DNA from: Lithobates sylvaticus
Taxonomy: Eukaryota > Chordata > Amphibia > Anura > Ranidae
Length of the DNA stretch: 64,000 bases
Assembly (NCBI GenBank): GCA_028564925.1
Contig: CM053029.1
Location: 433,205,893 to 433,269,892, forward strand
Direction of reading: 5' to 3'
Made by a program: the position numbers and the translations under genes. Under the pieces are notes generated by a model that ran no database searches, had not been told where the DNA came from, and saw only the letters and a program-made list of their open reading frames with translations. This document shows positions 23,038 through 34,005 of the stretch, piece after piece. The stretch's first letter is position 1, and each line of letters begins with the position of its first letter.

Positions 23038-25290
23038 TCAAAAGTTGCTCAAAAAGCAGTTCAGATCGAATTCAACGTTGAGTCCCCCGGGGGTGAGTGT
23101 ACGCATTGTATGGATCCATTTCGATTCTTTTTGGCTTATTGTTCGTACTTTGTGACTGCCTCTCCATGTCTTATTATATCTCTCAATTCCCCAGAACTGT
23201 AGGGAAGATGGGTCTTGGTTATGTTTTAGTGCAAAATGTTTTGACACATTGTGTTTGGGGAATCCGTGCTTAATGTTTCGCACATGTTCCTCTACTCTTA
23301 CTTTTAGTGCCCTTTTAGTTCTTCCCACATATTGGAGATTACAACTGCATTGTAGCACATATACGACTCCTTCTGTGTGACATCCTATGAAGTCTCTTAT
23401 CTTGAAGGTTTGTCCAGTGTTTGTGGCTGTGAAGTCCGTTCTCTTCTTTTGGAATTTTTGTGCATGTCTACAGGCGTAGCAGTTGCGGCAAGGGTAGAAT
23501 CCCTTCCCAGAAAAAAATGAAAAAGTCGGTTTAGGCGGGGGTTCTACCACTGATTTTACTACTAGGTCCCTAATAGTAGGGGCCCTAGTGTAAATAATGT
23601 TAGGTTTCTGAGGTAGTACGGTTTTCAAGTCTTTATCTCTCTTGAGAATATGCCAATGTCTTTCTATTAGTTTGGCTACATCTTTGTGCTGTATGTTGTA
23701 GTCTAGGATTAGGCAGGGTGCCTCATTTTGGTAACTTTTTTTCGGTTTACTTTGGAGCATAATTGTTCTGTCCATTTTGCTGACGTCTTGTATTTGTTTT
23801 TCTATGCATTGATCGTCATAGCCTTTTGTTTTAAATCTTTCTCCTATTTGTTTTGCCTGGATTTGGTAATCTTCTTCTTTCGTGCAGTTCCGTTTTATTC
23901 TTATTAGTTGTCCCTTTGGGATGTTATACAGCCATGGTTTATGGTGACAACTATTTAGTGAGAGGTAGCTATTGGTGTCTACATTTTTAAAGTAGGTTTT
24001 GGTTACTATTTTGTTTCCATCCAGACTTATGTTTAGATCCAAAAAGTCCACCTCCTTTTCATCTATTTTCCATACGAGCTTGATATTGTTTTCATTCTCA
24101 TTTAGTCGCATAAGGAATGATTCTAATGTATTTCTATCTCCGTTCCACACGATTATTACATCATCAATGTACCTTTTGTACAGAGTAAGCTCAGCTGGGG
24201 TGTCATTGTATACTGTTTCGTCTTCCCATTGGGCCATGAATGCGTTGGCCACTCCCGGGGCAAATTAGGCACCCATGGCTATGCCTATAGCTTGTTTGTA
24301 ATAAGTCTGGTTGTGCCAGAAGTAGTTATACTTGAGGCAGAAATCTAGGCATTTGATAAGGAATTTCCTTTGTTTGCATATATAATTGCTATAATTCCTT
24401 AGGAGCCATTTAGTTGCTGAGCATGCATTATGGTGTTGTACTATCGTGTATAACGATGCGACATCTGCTGTAGCTAGTATGGTCCTCCCTTCCAGTACTG
24501 GTGTTGTTTCTAGGAGTTGTAGTATGTGTTTCGTGTCTTTGAGATAGGCTTTCGTCTGTTGTACAGCTGGTTGGATGTAGTGATCTATGTACTGTCCCAT
24601 TCGTGACGTTAGGGAATCAATCCCATTAACGATTGGTCTTCCTGGGGGATTTTCCTTACATTTATGTATTTTGGGCACAGTATATATGATTGGAATCCTA
24701 CAAGTTTCTGGTACAAGATATTTTGATTCTTTTGCATTGAGGATTTCCTTCTTTACTCCTAGATTCACTAATAGTTGCAATTCTTTTTTGTATTTCACAG
24801 TCGGATTACCCAATAGTTTAATGTAAGTTACTTCATCGTTAAGTTGTCTATTCAATTCGTTCTGATATTGTTCTTTAGATTGAAGTACTATAGCTCCTCC
24901 CTTGTCCGCCGGTCTGATTACCAAGTCTTTTCTCTCAGTTAGTGTTTTAATTCCAGATATTCCAGATATCTTCTTCAATTTCAGAGACTCCAGGTCTTGT
25001 AGTACTAGGTTCTTGAAGACTTCTATATGTTGGTTGTTGGACACTTGGGGATTGTAAATCGAGTTGTTACGTAACATGCTATGTATCACTGTTGGTGATG
25101 TATTTCTTCCCTCATTGTGGGGTCTCCATGGGTTGTTCGTGATACATTTTTTGATGTTGATTTTTCTAATGTATTTTTGTATTCCTATATATGTATTAAA
25201 TTTGTTTAGGTTTTTAATCGGTGCATGTTTCAGGCCTTTATCTAGTACTGCCAGTTCTTCTGCTGTGATAGATATGTTGCTGAGATTGAC
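23038..25290 (-). pseudogene. PLE ORF2 (minus copy): RT plus GIY-YIG endonuclease
   Basis: The upstream part has the DKG motif of PLE reverse transcriptases (RPADKGGAIVLQ, near 24895-24925), then VPKIHKCKENPPGRPIVNG, TADVASLYT (the first catalytic Asp) and AIGIAMGA. The downstream 404-residue frame (24252-23038) has KRYIDDVIIVW (YIDD, residues 27-31), a cysteine cluster PCRNCYAC (residues 254-261), and a GIY-YIG domain from residue 296: VVYVLQCSCNLQYVGRT with the two tyrosine motifs, a following arginine and EEH, and a glutamate in QKESKW. Both copies share one interruption inside the RT. Confidence 0.85.
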
Positions 25291-25304
25291 TACATTTTCT
25301 CAGA

Positions 25305-26432
25305 CTATTCTCTTTTTCGCTTGGATTATCTTTCCCGCTCGTTGTCCTCTCTTCGTTCTGGGCTGTTTCTGTGTTCTTCTTGTGGACGTCTCCGTTCTGG
25401 GCTCTTTCTGTGGTCTTCTTGTGGGCGTCTCCTTGGTGAGCAATTTGTCTCGTATGTTTGTCTCCGAGGAGAGTATTCTCTCCTCTCCCGGTCTAAAAAG
25501 GTCGCTGTGTGTTGTATTCGTATTGGTTCCCATAGTTGCGTTGGTTATCATATTGTTCATGATAGTCTCTTATGGGGTCATATCGGTTATATGTGGGTAT
25601 TGGTGCTCTTCCATATCCTCCATAATTTTCATGTTGATATGGTGGTCCTCTATAGTCCCGTTGGTTTCTCTCATTATGGTTCCAGTTATTATATGTTTTT
25701 TTAAAAGGTTTTTTTCCATTTTTCTTTGGGGTCTGTTGCCCATACCCATTATTGGGTCTTTGGTTGTTTTGTGATCTTGGTGTTTCAGGATATCTGTCTC
25801 TTTCATCCCATCTTAGTGGGTTATATGTGTGTGATGTTGTTGGGTCCTGAATTCTGACCTCCTTTTCCGGTGTGGAGTACATTGATGCAGGTTGTGTCTG
25901 TTCTATTTTGGTTTGCCATTTAAAAACTTGGTCAGTTTTGTAATCTGTTGTATCTCTTATGTATTTTTTCATTTTTCTCTGTTGTGCTTCTAGATCTTTT
26001 GTGATGAGATCTTTGTTTAATTGTGTTGCGAGTTTCTTAAAATCTGCCGATTCTTTATATGGTTCTAGTTTCTGTTTAATGTCTTCAATTTGTGTTTCCA
26101 ATAGTCTGGTTTTTTTTCAACTTCCGTTGTAATAGGAATTTGAGTCCCTCTACACTTTTGTTATTGTAGAACTCAAACCATTCATCCATTGACTCCTTGT
26201 CTACCAATCCATCATTGGGTGGTAGTTCCCAACGGAGTCTTCTAGGGACAATAGTTTCCCTTATATACCTCTCGAAAGTATTAGTGTCCCACCATAGGTT
26301 CACCTTTTTCTCCATATGGTGTCCTAATTTTCTCACTATACTTTCCAAATCCATATTGCGTGTTTTAGTTTGGGGGTTAAAAACCTCATCCAAATTGACT
26401 TTTCTACTCTCCATGAATGTAAAAACATCCAT
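25305..26432 (-). pseudogene. PLE ORF1 (minus copy), coiled-coil protein
   Basis: Encodes MDVFTFMESRKVNLDEVF at its start, then a charged helical stretch with coiled-coil character, then a low-complexity Arg/Asn/Tyr-rich part and a tail of alternating Arg, Glu and Pro. I do not know an assigned function; ORF1 proteins of some PLEs are thought to bind nucleic acid. It is broken in this copy. Its 3' end overlaps the start of ORF2 in a different frame. Confidence 0.7.
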
Positions 26433-26505
26433 TGTGGCTGCAAGGGTTTGGTTATGTGACTCAAATGAAAAAATGTGAATATGTGCCCCTCGCGCTACTT
26501 GGAGT

Positions 26506-26660
26506 GCTATTTATTGCGCAAAATTCTTTTATATATATCCTTTATTGTGTATTTGTGAACACGTCACATTTTGCAGCAGAGCACTATTATTAACCTATTT
26601 TAGATAATCCACACACTCCAAGTAGCGCGAGGGGCACATATTCACATTTTTTTCATTTGA
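26506..26660 (+). repeat. PLE leader, pseudo-LTR-like unit at the palindrome centre
   Basis: Reads gctatttattgcgcaaaatt, then tcctttattgtgtatttgtg, then cactccaagtagcgcgaggg. The first part matches the 3' end of the element body and the whole matches, inverted, 20690-20880. The 5' start of the minus copy falls inside it (the cactccaagtag string is mirrored at 26475-26505), so one leader is shared between two copies at the centre. Confidence 0.8.
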
Positions 26661-26688
26661 GTCACATAACCAAACCCTTGCAGCCACA

Positions 26689-27820
26689 ATGGATGTTTTT
26701 ACATTCATGGAGAGTAGAAAAGTCAATTTGGATGAGGTTTTTAACCCCCAAACTAAAACACGCAATATGGATTTGGAAAGTATAGTGAGAAAATTAGGAC
26801 ACCATATGGAGAAAAAGGTGAACCTATGGTGGGACACTAATACTTTCGAGAGGTATATAAGGGAAAATATTGTCCCTAGAAGACTCCGTTGGGAACTACC
26901 ACCCAATGATGGATTGGTAGACAAGGAGTCAATGGATGAATGGTTTGAGTTCTACAATAACAAAAGCATAGAGGGACTCAAATTCCTATTACAACGGAAG
27001 TTGAAAAAAACCAGACTATTGGAAACACAAATTGAAGACATTAAACAGAAACTAGAACCATATAAAGAATCGGCAGATTTTAAGAAACGCGCAACACAAT
27101 TAAACAAAGATCTCATCACAAAAGATCTAGAAGCACAACAGAGAAAAATGAAAAAATACATAAGAGATACAACAGATTACAAAACTGACCAAGTTTTTAA
27201 ATGGCAAACCAAAATAGAACAGACACAACCTGCATCAACGTACTCCACACCGGAAAAGGAGGTCAGAATTCAGGACCCAACAACATCACACACATATAAC
27301 CCACTAAGATGGGATGAAAGAGACAGATATCCTGAAACACCAATATCACAAAACAACCAAAGACCCAATAATGGGTATGGGCAACAGACCCCAAAGAAAA
27401 ATGGAAAAAAACCTTTTAAAAAACCTTTTAAAAAAACATATAATAACTGGAACCATAATGAGAGAAACCAACGGGACTATAGAGGACCACCATATCAATT
27501 ATGGAGGATATGGAAGAGCACCAATACCCACATATAACCGATATGACCCCATAAGAGACTATCATGAACAATATGATAACCAACGCAACTATGGGAACCA
27601 ATACGAATACAACACACAGCGACCTTTTTTAGACCGGGAGAGGAGAGAATACTCTCCTCGGAGACAAACATACGAGACAAATCGCTCACCAAGGAGACGC
27701 CCACAAGAAGACCACAGAAAGAGCCCAGAACGGAGACGTCCACAAGAAGAACACAGAAACAGCCCAGAACGAAGAGAGGACAACGAGCGGGAAAGAGAAT
27801 CCAAGCGAAAAAGAGAATAG
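26689..27820 (+). pseudogene. PLE ORF1 (plus copy), coiled-coil protein with RE-rich tail
   Basis: The first 282 codons are open from the ATG at 26689. Residues 95-160 are strongly charged and helical (KKTRLLETQIEDIKQKLEPY and following), consistent with a coiled coil. A Pro/Asn/Tyr-rich linker follows. The C-terminus is a run of Arg-Arg/Pro-Glu repeats, basic and likely nucleic-acid binding. No zinc knuckle or capsid motif was seen. The start is supported by its exact match in the minus copy and by nearby upstream divergence from the leader. Confidence 0.7.
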
Positions 27821-27825
27821 TCGGA

Positions 27826-30095
27826 GAAAATGTAGTCAATCTCAGCAACATATCTATCACAGCAGAAGAACTGGCAGTACTAGATAAAGGCCTGAAACAT
27901 GCACCGATTAAAAACCTAAACAAATTTAATACATATATAGGAATACAAAAATACATTAGAAAAATCAACATCAAAAAATTTATCATGAACAACCCATGGA
28001 GACCCCACAATGAGGGAAGAAATACATCACCAACAGTGATACATAGCATGTTACGTAACAACTCGATTTACAATCCCCAAGTGTCCAACAACCAACATAT
28101 AGAAGTCTTCAAGAACCTAGTACTACAAGACCTGGAGTCTCTGAAATTGAAGAAGATATCTGGAATATCTGGAATTAAAACACTAACTGAGAGAAAAGAC
28201 TTGGTAATCAGACCGGCGGACAAGGGAGGAGCTATAGTACTTCAATCTAAAGAACAATATCAGAACGAATTGAATAGACAACTTAACGATGAAGTAACTT
28301 ACATTAAACTATTGGGTAATCCGACTGTGAAATACAAAAAAGAATTGCAACTATTAGTGAATCTAGGAGTAAAGGAGGAAAGGAGGAAATCCTCAATGCA
28401 AAAGAATCAAAATATCTTGTACCAGAAACTTGTAGGATTCCAATCATATATACTGTGCCCAAAATACATAAATGTAAGGAAAATCCCCCAGGAAGACCAA
28501 TCGTTAATGGGATTGATTCCCTAACGTCACGAATGGGACAGTACATAGATCACTACATCCAACCAGCTGTACAACAGACGAAAGCCTATCTCAAAGACAC
28601 GAAACACATACTACAACTCCTAGAAACAACACCAGTACTGGAAGGGAGGACCATACTAGCTACAGCAGATGTCGCATCGTTATACACGATAGTACAACAC
28701 CATAATGCATGCTCAGCAACTAAATGGCTCCTAAGGAATTATAGCAATTATATATGCAAACAAAGGAAATTCCTTATCAAATGCCTAGATTTCTGCCTCA
28801 AGTATAACTACTTCTGGCACAACCAGACTTATTACAAACAAGCTATAGGCATAGCCATGGGTGCCTAATTTGCCCCGGGAGTGGCCAACGCATTCATGGC
28901 CCAATGGGAAGACGAAACAGTATACAATGACACCCCAGCTGAGCTTACTCTGTACAAAAGGTACATTGATGATGTAATAATAGTGTGGAACGGAGATAGA
29001 AATACATTAGAATCATTCCTTATGCGACTAAATGAGAATGAAAACAATATCAAGCTCGTATGGAAAATAGATGAAAAGGAGGTGGACTTTTTGGATCTAA
29101 ACATAAGTCTGGATGGAAACAAAATAGTAACCAAAACCTACTTTAAAAATGTAGACACCAATAGCTACCTCTCACTAAATAGTTGTCACCATAAACCATG
29201 GCTGTATAACATCCCAAAGGGACAACTAATAAGAATAAAACGGAACTGCACGAAAGAAGAAGATTATCAAATCCAGGCAAAACAAATAGGAGAAAGATTT
29301 AAAACAAAAGGCTATGACGACCAATGGATAGAAAAACAAATACAAGACGTCAGCAAAATGGACAGAACAATTATGCTCCAAAGTAAACCGAAAAAAAGTT
29401 ACCAAAATGAGGCACCCTGCCTAATCCTAGACTACAACATACAGCACCAAGATGTAGCCAAACTAATAGAAAGACATTGGCATATTCTCAAGAGAGATAA
29501 AGACTTGAAAACCGTACTACCTCAGAAACCTAACATTATTTACACTAGGGCCCCTACTATTAGGGACCTAGTAGTAAAATCAATGGTAGAACCCCCGCCT
29601 AAACCGACTTTTTCATTTTTTTCTGGGAAGGGATTCTACCCTTGCCGCAACTGCTACGCCTGTAGACATGCACAAAAATTCCAAAAGAAGAGAACGGACT
29701 TCACAGCCACAAACACTGGACAAACCTTCAAGATAAGAGACTTCATAGGATGTCACACAGAAGAAGTCGTATATGTGCTACAATGCAGTTGTAATCTCCA
29801 ATATGTGGGAAGAACTAAAAGGGCACTAAAAGTAAGAGTAGAGGAACATGTGCGAAACATTAAGCACGGATTCCCCAAACACAATGTGTCAAAACATTTT
29901 GCACTAAAACATAACCAAGACCCATCTTCCCTACAGTTCTGGGGAATTGAGAGATATAATAAGACATGGAGAGGCAGTCACAAAGTACGAACAATAAGCC
30001 AAAAAGAATCGAAATGGATCCATACAATGCGTACACTCACCCCCGGGGGACTCAACGTTGAATTCGATCTGAACTGCTTTTTGAGCAACTTTTGA
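27826..30095 (+). pseudogene. PLE ORF2 (plus copy): RT plus GIY-YIG endonuclease
   Basis: The N-terminal stretch NVVNLSNISITAEELAVLDK (from about 27833) is typical of PLE proteins. It is followed by the DKG motif (28214-28225 region), the RT fingers and palm (TADVASLYT near 28666), YIDD near 28962, the cysteine cluster near 29643, and the GIY-YIG domain at about 29766-30030 (VVYVLQC, LQYVGRT, EEH). The order RT, cysteine cluster, GIY-YIG defines canonical PLEs. It is not intact. Its start overlaps the end of ORF1 in another frame, so some form of coupled or frameshift expression may have been used; that is inference. Confidence 0.85.
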
Positions 30096-31110
30096 ACATA
30101 TGTTGCGGTAGGGAACTAGTATTCAAATATCAATACCACCGGTTATCAGGGTGGCAGTAGGCGGGATAGTACCCTGGGTGTATGTTTCTGTACACATATA
30201 CAGACACACCTTTACATAATCGCACAGACAGCCCATACCTGGATTTAGCCATGATGAACCAACCGACATTGCTTATGTATGTCGGCATATATTACAACAT
30301 TTATCACAATATTTAACCAATGAATGTAATTTATAGAATACACCATTTGGTCTCTGTATTAACTATGGCTCTGAATATATGTAACACCGATTGATGAATA
30401 TTCCTTTTAAAGTACTATAAGTCCTGTTGGCATCTCAAGGTTTTCTCCCACTCCAATCTTATAAATATTTCTCTGCATATTTATGTATGCTATACATCTA
30501 TGTAGAGTTTTATATATATACATAGTGTGTTTTTGACTATATGTATTATTCATCATTTACTATTATTGCTTTACATTTTAATTAAAAGTAATACTCTATG
30601 GCCTCTGGGAGCTTATCACATATTTTAATATATACTATTTTTAATATCGTTTTAACATTAGTATTAATATTGTTCAAAAACCCACTAGGAGTAATCTATG
30701 CACATTATCCATGCACTAATTAATTTGGTGAAACATAACAACATTACCCGTAACGGGGCACATCTCAACTCTCCAAACCTTTTATGCATACACCCAGGTC
30801 GGGACTGTATAATATAAATATGGATAGACTTTATCCCGTTATGTACAAACACCTATCACTTTGTAATAGAATAGCCAGATACTATAGTATCGTGGCCGCC
30901 GAACAATAATATAATGAACTCCAAGAAAATGGCCTCCATAATGGTGGAACGCAGCGGTGGAACGTACCGCTGAAAGGCTGACCGCCAGAATAATAACATA
31001 CCACCAATAAAATGGCTGCTATCGACCAGACACCTGACCACAACCAAGATGGCCGAACATCTATTTCCGGTTTCACGTCATATAAACCAATCACATACAG
31101 CCAATCCGGT

Positions 31111-31151
31111 TCCCCAGATGAAGACACGTGACGTGTCGTAACGCGTAGGGA
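31111..31151 (+). ncRNA. Hammerhead-ribozyme-like motif, plus PLE copy
   Basis: Layout: TCCC (stem I, 31111-31114), CAGATGA (consensus core CTGATGA, one difference), A, GACACG (stem II), TGA loop, CGTGTC (stem II), GTAAC (consensus GAAAC, one difference), GCGTA with GTA as a permitted cleavage triplet, then GGGA (stem I). Stem II is six perfect pairs. PLEs are known to carry hammerheads with a very short stem III in their terminal repeats. Two core changes make activity doubtful, so this is a degenerate or variant motif. Confidence 0.45.
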
Positions 31152-32166
31152 GTGGCCGTAGGCAGAGAAGGAGACGTGAGAAGGCGCTGAGAACGCCTGG
31201 GAGCAATTTCTATTTTAATTTATATGCCTGTTTTATTTGATTTTAATGTAAGAGTCCACCCACTTGTTTGAATAAATATGTCCATATTATTTTAATACTA
31301 CACTAGTGGAGGCTTCCCCTTTTTTCTTCTTATTTCCTCTGGCGCTGTGTCATTTCTTGACACTGAGCATTGCAGGATCCAAGCTTTAAACGCCCTTAAA
31401 GGAGAAGGTTTTTACTCTTACCAGGTTTGCCGAATATTTGTATTTATACCTTATGCCCGAAAAGCTTCAAATTTACATATCTAAGGTGAGAGTTCTGAGA
31501 GACTGGTGATTGGATTTAATATATGAAAATCAGGACCAAGTATCCACCGCAGCTTTATAAACCACACAGGACCCAGTGTTTATCGCAGTTACACAAGTCA
31601 CACAGAAAGTGTTGATCACCTGAGTGAACTGAAAACCCTAAACCTATTACTGCATGATCTGTGAGATTGCGGTATCGGATTATACACCTCTGCATTATCA
31701 GGATCTGATGGATTAACTTGGATACTGCTATATTTATATATTTATTATACAGTCTGGGACTATATGAACTTCCTTTAACTATTTATTCACCTTTTGGAAT
31801 CACTGTATTACTCATTCATTATTGATAATTTTTTACTAATATCATTCACCATCGATTATTGATTTTATATACCATTTTTATTTAATAATATTTATTTAAT
31901 AATATTGATTTCTATATGGTATTTGTGTTTCACAGCACTTTGGTGTATGACCACCACCACATTTGAGTTATTTGCACTTGTCACCTTAAATATTTAATAA
32001 TTATTTATTTATATTTATCGGTAGTCACAATTACGTGCCACACTGTTAGTCACATAAGTATTGTATTGAATACCTAACCACCCCTCACCAGTAACAGCAC
32101 CCATTACTGGTCAATCTCCATATTGCACCTTTTTCATTTTTTAGCTATTTATTCTTTTATATATAT

Positions 32167-32182
32167 AGTTTTTCAACAGTGT
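32167..32182 (+). repeat. Target-site duplication of palindrome A, right
   Basis: agtttttcaacagtgt, a perfect match to 20674-20689. Joining the flanks at this repeat restores a continuous Tc1-like sequence (accacagaac..agtttttcaacag..accattttaaatgagc). Confidence 0.9.
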
Positions 32183-32290
32183 TGCAACAGACCATTTTAA
32201 ATGAGCTTTGACCCAGAGAAGACGGCAGCATTTCTGGATCATATTTAGATATGCCTTCTTCTTTGCATAATAGAGCAAATAGAGATATGA
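32183..32290 (-). mobile_element. Tc1/mariner-like transposon, right part (split by palindrome A)
   Basis: Continues the element of 19965-20689: accattttaaatgagctttg, ggatcatatttagatatg. It ends without its second terminus, so the host Tc1-like element was already truncated or has decayed here. Confidence 0.65.
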
Positions 32291-33300
32291 CCTCCTCACT
32301 TCTGGATTCTTAATAGTTGGGCATAACACAGCATTAGCTGGCTTTCCAATTTATCCAAAAATGGGCCTACTGGTGGGAGATGAAAACCTGGGAAACATGG
32401 CGGCACTTCCCAGGGTCCGTGGAAGCCATTGGATGGCTGTGTAGCTGCCCGATCACTTCCACCTGAAAGCCAACAGTTGGCTTGTCAGTTTTACTTGCAC
32501 TTGTGTAAACTCCCCCCGCTACTGCCAGCATATGACATGTTGGTGGCAGCAAAAGGGTTAGACGGCTTCCACCCTGCACTCACCACTGAAGCTTCTGTAG
32601 GCAGGATCAACAAGGGAATTATCCCATCCTGGCTTTGCCCTCTGCAATGAGCATACCAAAGGGTTCGACAGAGCTCTGCTGCTCAGACCATAGCCTGGGG
32701 CCTGTAAGGAACCCTGCAGCTAAATCCACATGTGCTTAAAAGCAAGATCCAGTGCATGTCAGCAACATTACAGGGGAGCTGCAATGGTTCTGTTGCAGCA
32801 GGAATCTTGAGGTCCATCACCTAAGGACACTAGCAAAAAACTGAGATTAGCTGGGAGTGTGAGGGTAATGATTAAAGAGCCTGATTCGTATACTGTACTA
32901 CTAAGAAAAAGACACTTGGCTGTATTGTTGGTGTCACTGACAAAGTATGGTAGCTATCAGAACAAATTAAGAATATGGATAATGGCACTTAGTGGTGGTA
33001 TGAACATGTGAAGAGGCAGCAGTTCAATTATCAGAGACCTTTAAGAGGACAATGTAATTTGCATACAATTTCTTGCAACAACATTAAGTATCATACATCT
33101 TGTAATTATGGAATCAGCAAAGACCATGGGTAACAGAAACACTGTATGCTACCAGAGGCAATTCCTACATGTAAGGAAATATTATGAAGTCCTAGTGTAG
33201 AATATGGCAATATATTTCTTTACGGCCACTAGCACTAGCAATTTGATCACTGGAACCAATTCTATAGTCCACTAACCTTCTCCTATGGCTTCTCTCCCTT
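32291..33300. other. Unassigned about 1 kb
   Basis: No coding motif, terminal inverted repeat or low-complexity array. It is possibly unique intergenic sequence. Confidence 0.45.
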
Positions 33301-33602
33301 GTGCCGCGTACACACGATCAAACATTCCGACAACAAAATCCATGTTTTTTTTTCCGACGGATGTTGGCTCAAACTTGTCTTGCATACACACGGTCACACA
33401 AAGTTGGTCGGAAATTCCGAACGTCAAGAATGCTTTGACGTACGAGCCGAGAAAAATGAAGTTCAATAGCCAGTGTGTGTACACGATCGGAATTTCCGAC
33501 AACGGATTTTGTCCGATGGAGCCTACACACGGTCGGAATTTCCGACAAAAAGCTCCCATCGAACATTTTCCTTTGGAAAGTATGACCTTGTGTACGAGGC
33601 AT
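33301..33602. mobile_element. Fold-back MITE, same family as 5489-5868
   Basis: Ends tgccgcgtacacacgatc and ttgtgtacgaggca. Inner mirrored blocks include ggtcggaaattccgaacg and acacgatcggaatttccgac, and a second acacggtcggaatttccgac at 33527. It is non-coding. Confidence 0.8.
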
Positions 33603-33851
33603 TACTGTCTAAACCAGCAGGTCTTTGCTACTTCCTTGCTAGCAACTTCGATTCTTCATTGAGAGAAAAAAGTTGCTACTCCAAGAGCAAAGCACCAATT
33701 TACATGGTTGTTAAGTTGAATCAATTGTATATTTCCTCCCTTGTCAAATTAGCATCCTTAATACAGTTGTTCACAATGTCATACTTCAGGTACAACCATG
33801 ACGATGCTTCTTCTGTACTTATTACACAGGTTGGCCCTATTCTTTAAATCA

Positions 33852-34005
33852 AAGGTGTCAAACTGGCGGCCATCCAGCTGTTGCGGAACTACAAATCTCA
33901 CGAGGCATTGCAAGGCTGACAGCTGCAGGCATGACTCCCACAGGCAGAGGCATGATGGGAATTGTAGTTCCACAATAGCTAGAGGGCTTCCAGTTTGACA
34001 CTCCT
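33852..34005. mobile_element. Short hAT-type MITE
   Basis: Left aggtgtcaaactggcggcc, right gcttccagtttgacactcct, with ccagctgttgcggaactaca mirrored by tgtagttccacaatagct. Related to the MITE at 6150-6292. Confidence 0.75.

Larger units (their letters stand above)
20690..26505 (-). mobile_element. Penelope-like element, minus copy
   Basis: In element order, from right to left: short leader, ORF1 (26432-25305), ORF2 (25290-23038; RT plus GIY-YIG nuclease), a long 3' untranslated region of about 2.1 kb with a hammerhead-like motif at 21917-21957, and the pseudo-LTR-like tail. PLEs reverse-transcribe in the nucleus and use a GIY-YIG rather than an EEP or integrase nuclease. It has about three visible breaks in its frames, so it is not intact. 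Two AT microsatellites are much longer here than in the plus copy. Confidence 0.85.
20690..32166. mobile_element. Palindrome A: 5'-to-5' inverted dimer of a Penelope-like element
   Basis: Two full-length Penelope-like elements face away from each other: a minus-strand copy (20690-26505) and a plus-strand copy (26506-32166). Each arm is about 5.7 kb and the arms are nearly identical, with differences mainly in AT microsatellites and small indels. The minus copy carries at its 3' end a segment of about 150-190 bp (20690-20880). The same segment, inverted, forms the leader of the plus copy (26506-26660), a pseudo-LTR arrangement known for PLEs. The plus copy lacks this tail at its own 3' end. 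One 16-bp target duplication bounds the whole, so it integrated as one event into a Tc1-like element. Confidence 0.9.
26506..32166 (+). mobile_element. Penelope-like element, plus copy
   Basis: Order: leader (26506-26688), ORF1 (26689-27820), ORF2 (27826-30095), a 3' region with the hammerhead-like motif at 31111-31151, ending at tatatata before the 16-bp target repeat. It lacks the final about 150 bp present in the minus copy. The 404-residue C-terminal frame differs from that of the minus copy at four residues, about 99 percent identity. About three frame breaks are visible; at least one is shared with the minus copy and at least one is private. Confidence 0.85.

Noticed and set aside
25064-25774. 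A 236-codon hydrophobic frame on the plus strand (and its 188-codon mirror on the minus strand at 27495-28061)
   Set aside because: They are antisense shadows of the PLE ORF1/ORF2 coding strands; the apparent membrane protein character arises from reading A-rich coding DNA in reverse.
20690-32166. Reading palindrome A as an LTR retrotransposon or a DNA transposon with huge inverted repeats
   Set aside because: It encodes RT with a DKG motif plus a GIY-YIG nuclease and no integrase or DDE transposase, both arms carry the genes, and the target duplication is 16 bp.
20690-32166. Palindrome A as an assembly artefact (one haplotype joined to its own inverse)
   Set aside because: The arms differ in microsatellite lengths, substitutions and tail length, and a single target duplication brackets the whole; an artefact would not create these. 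Long reads would still be the final test.
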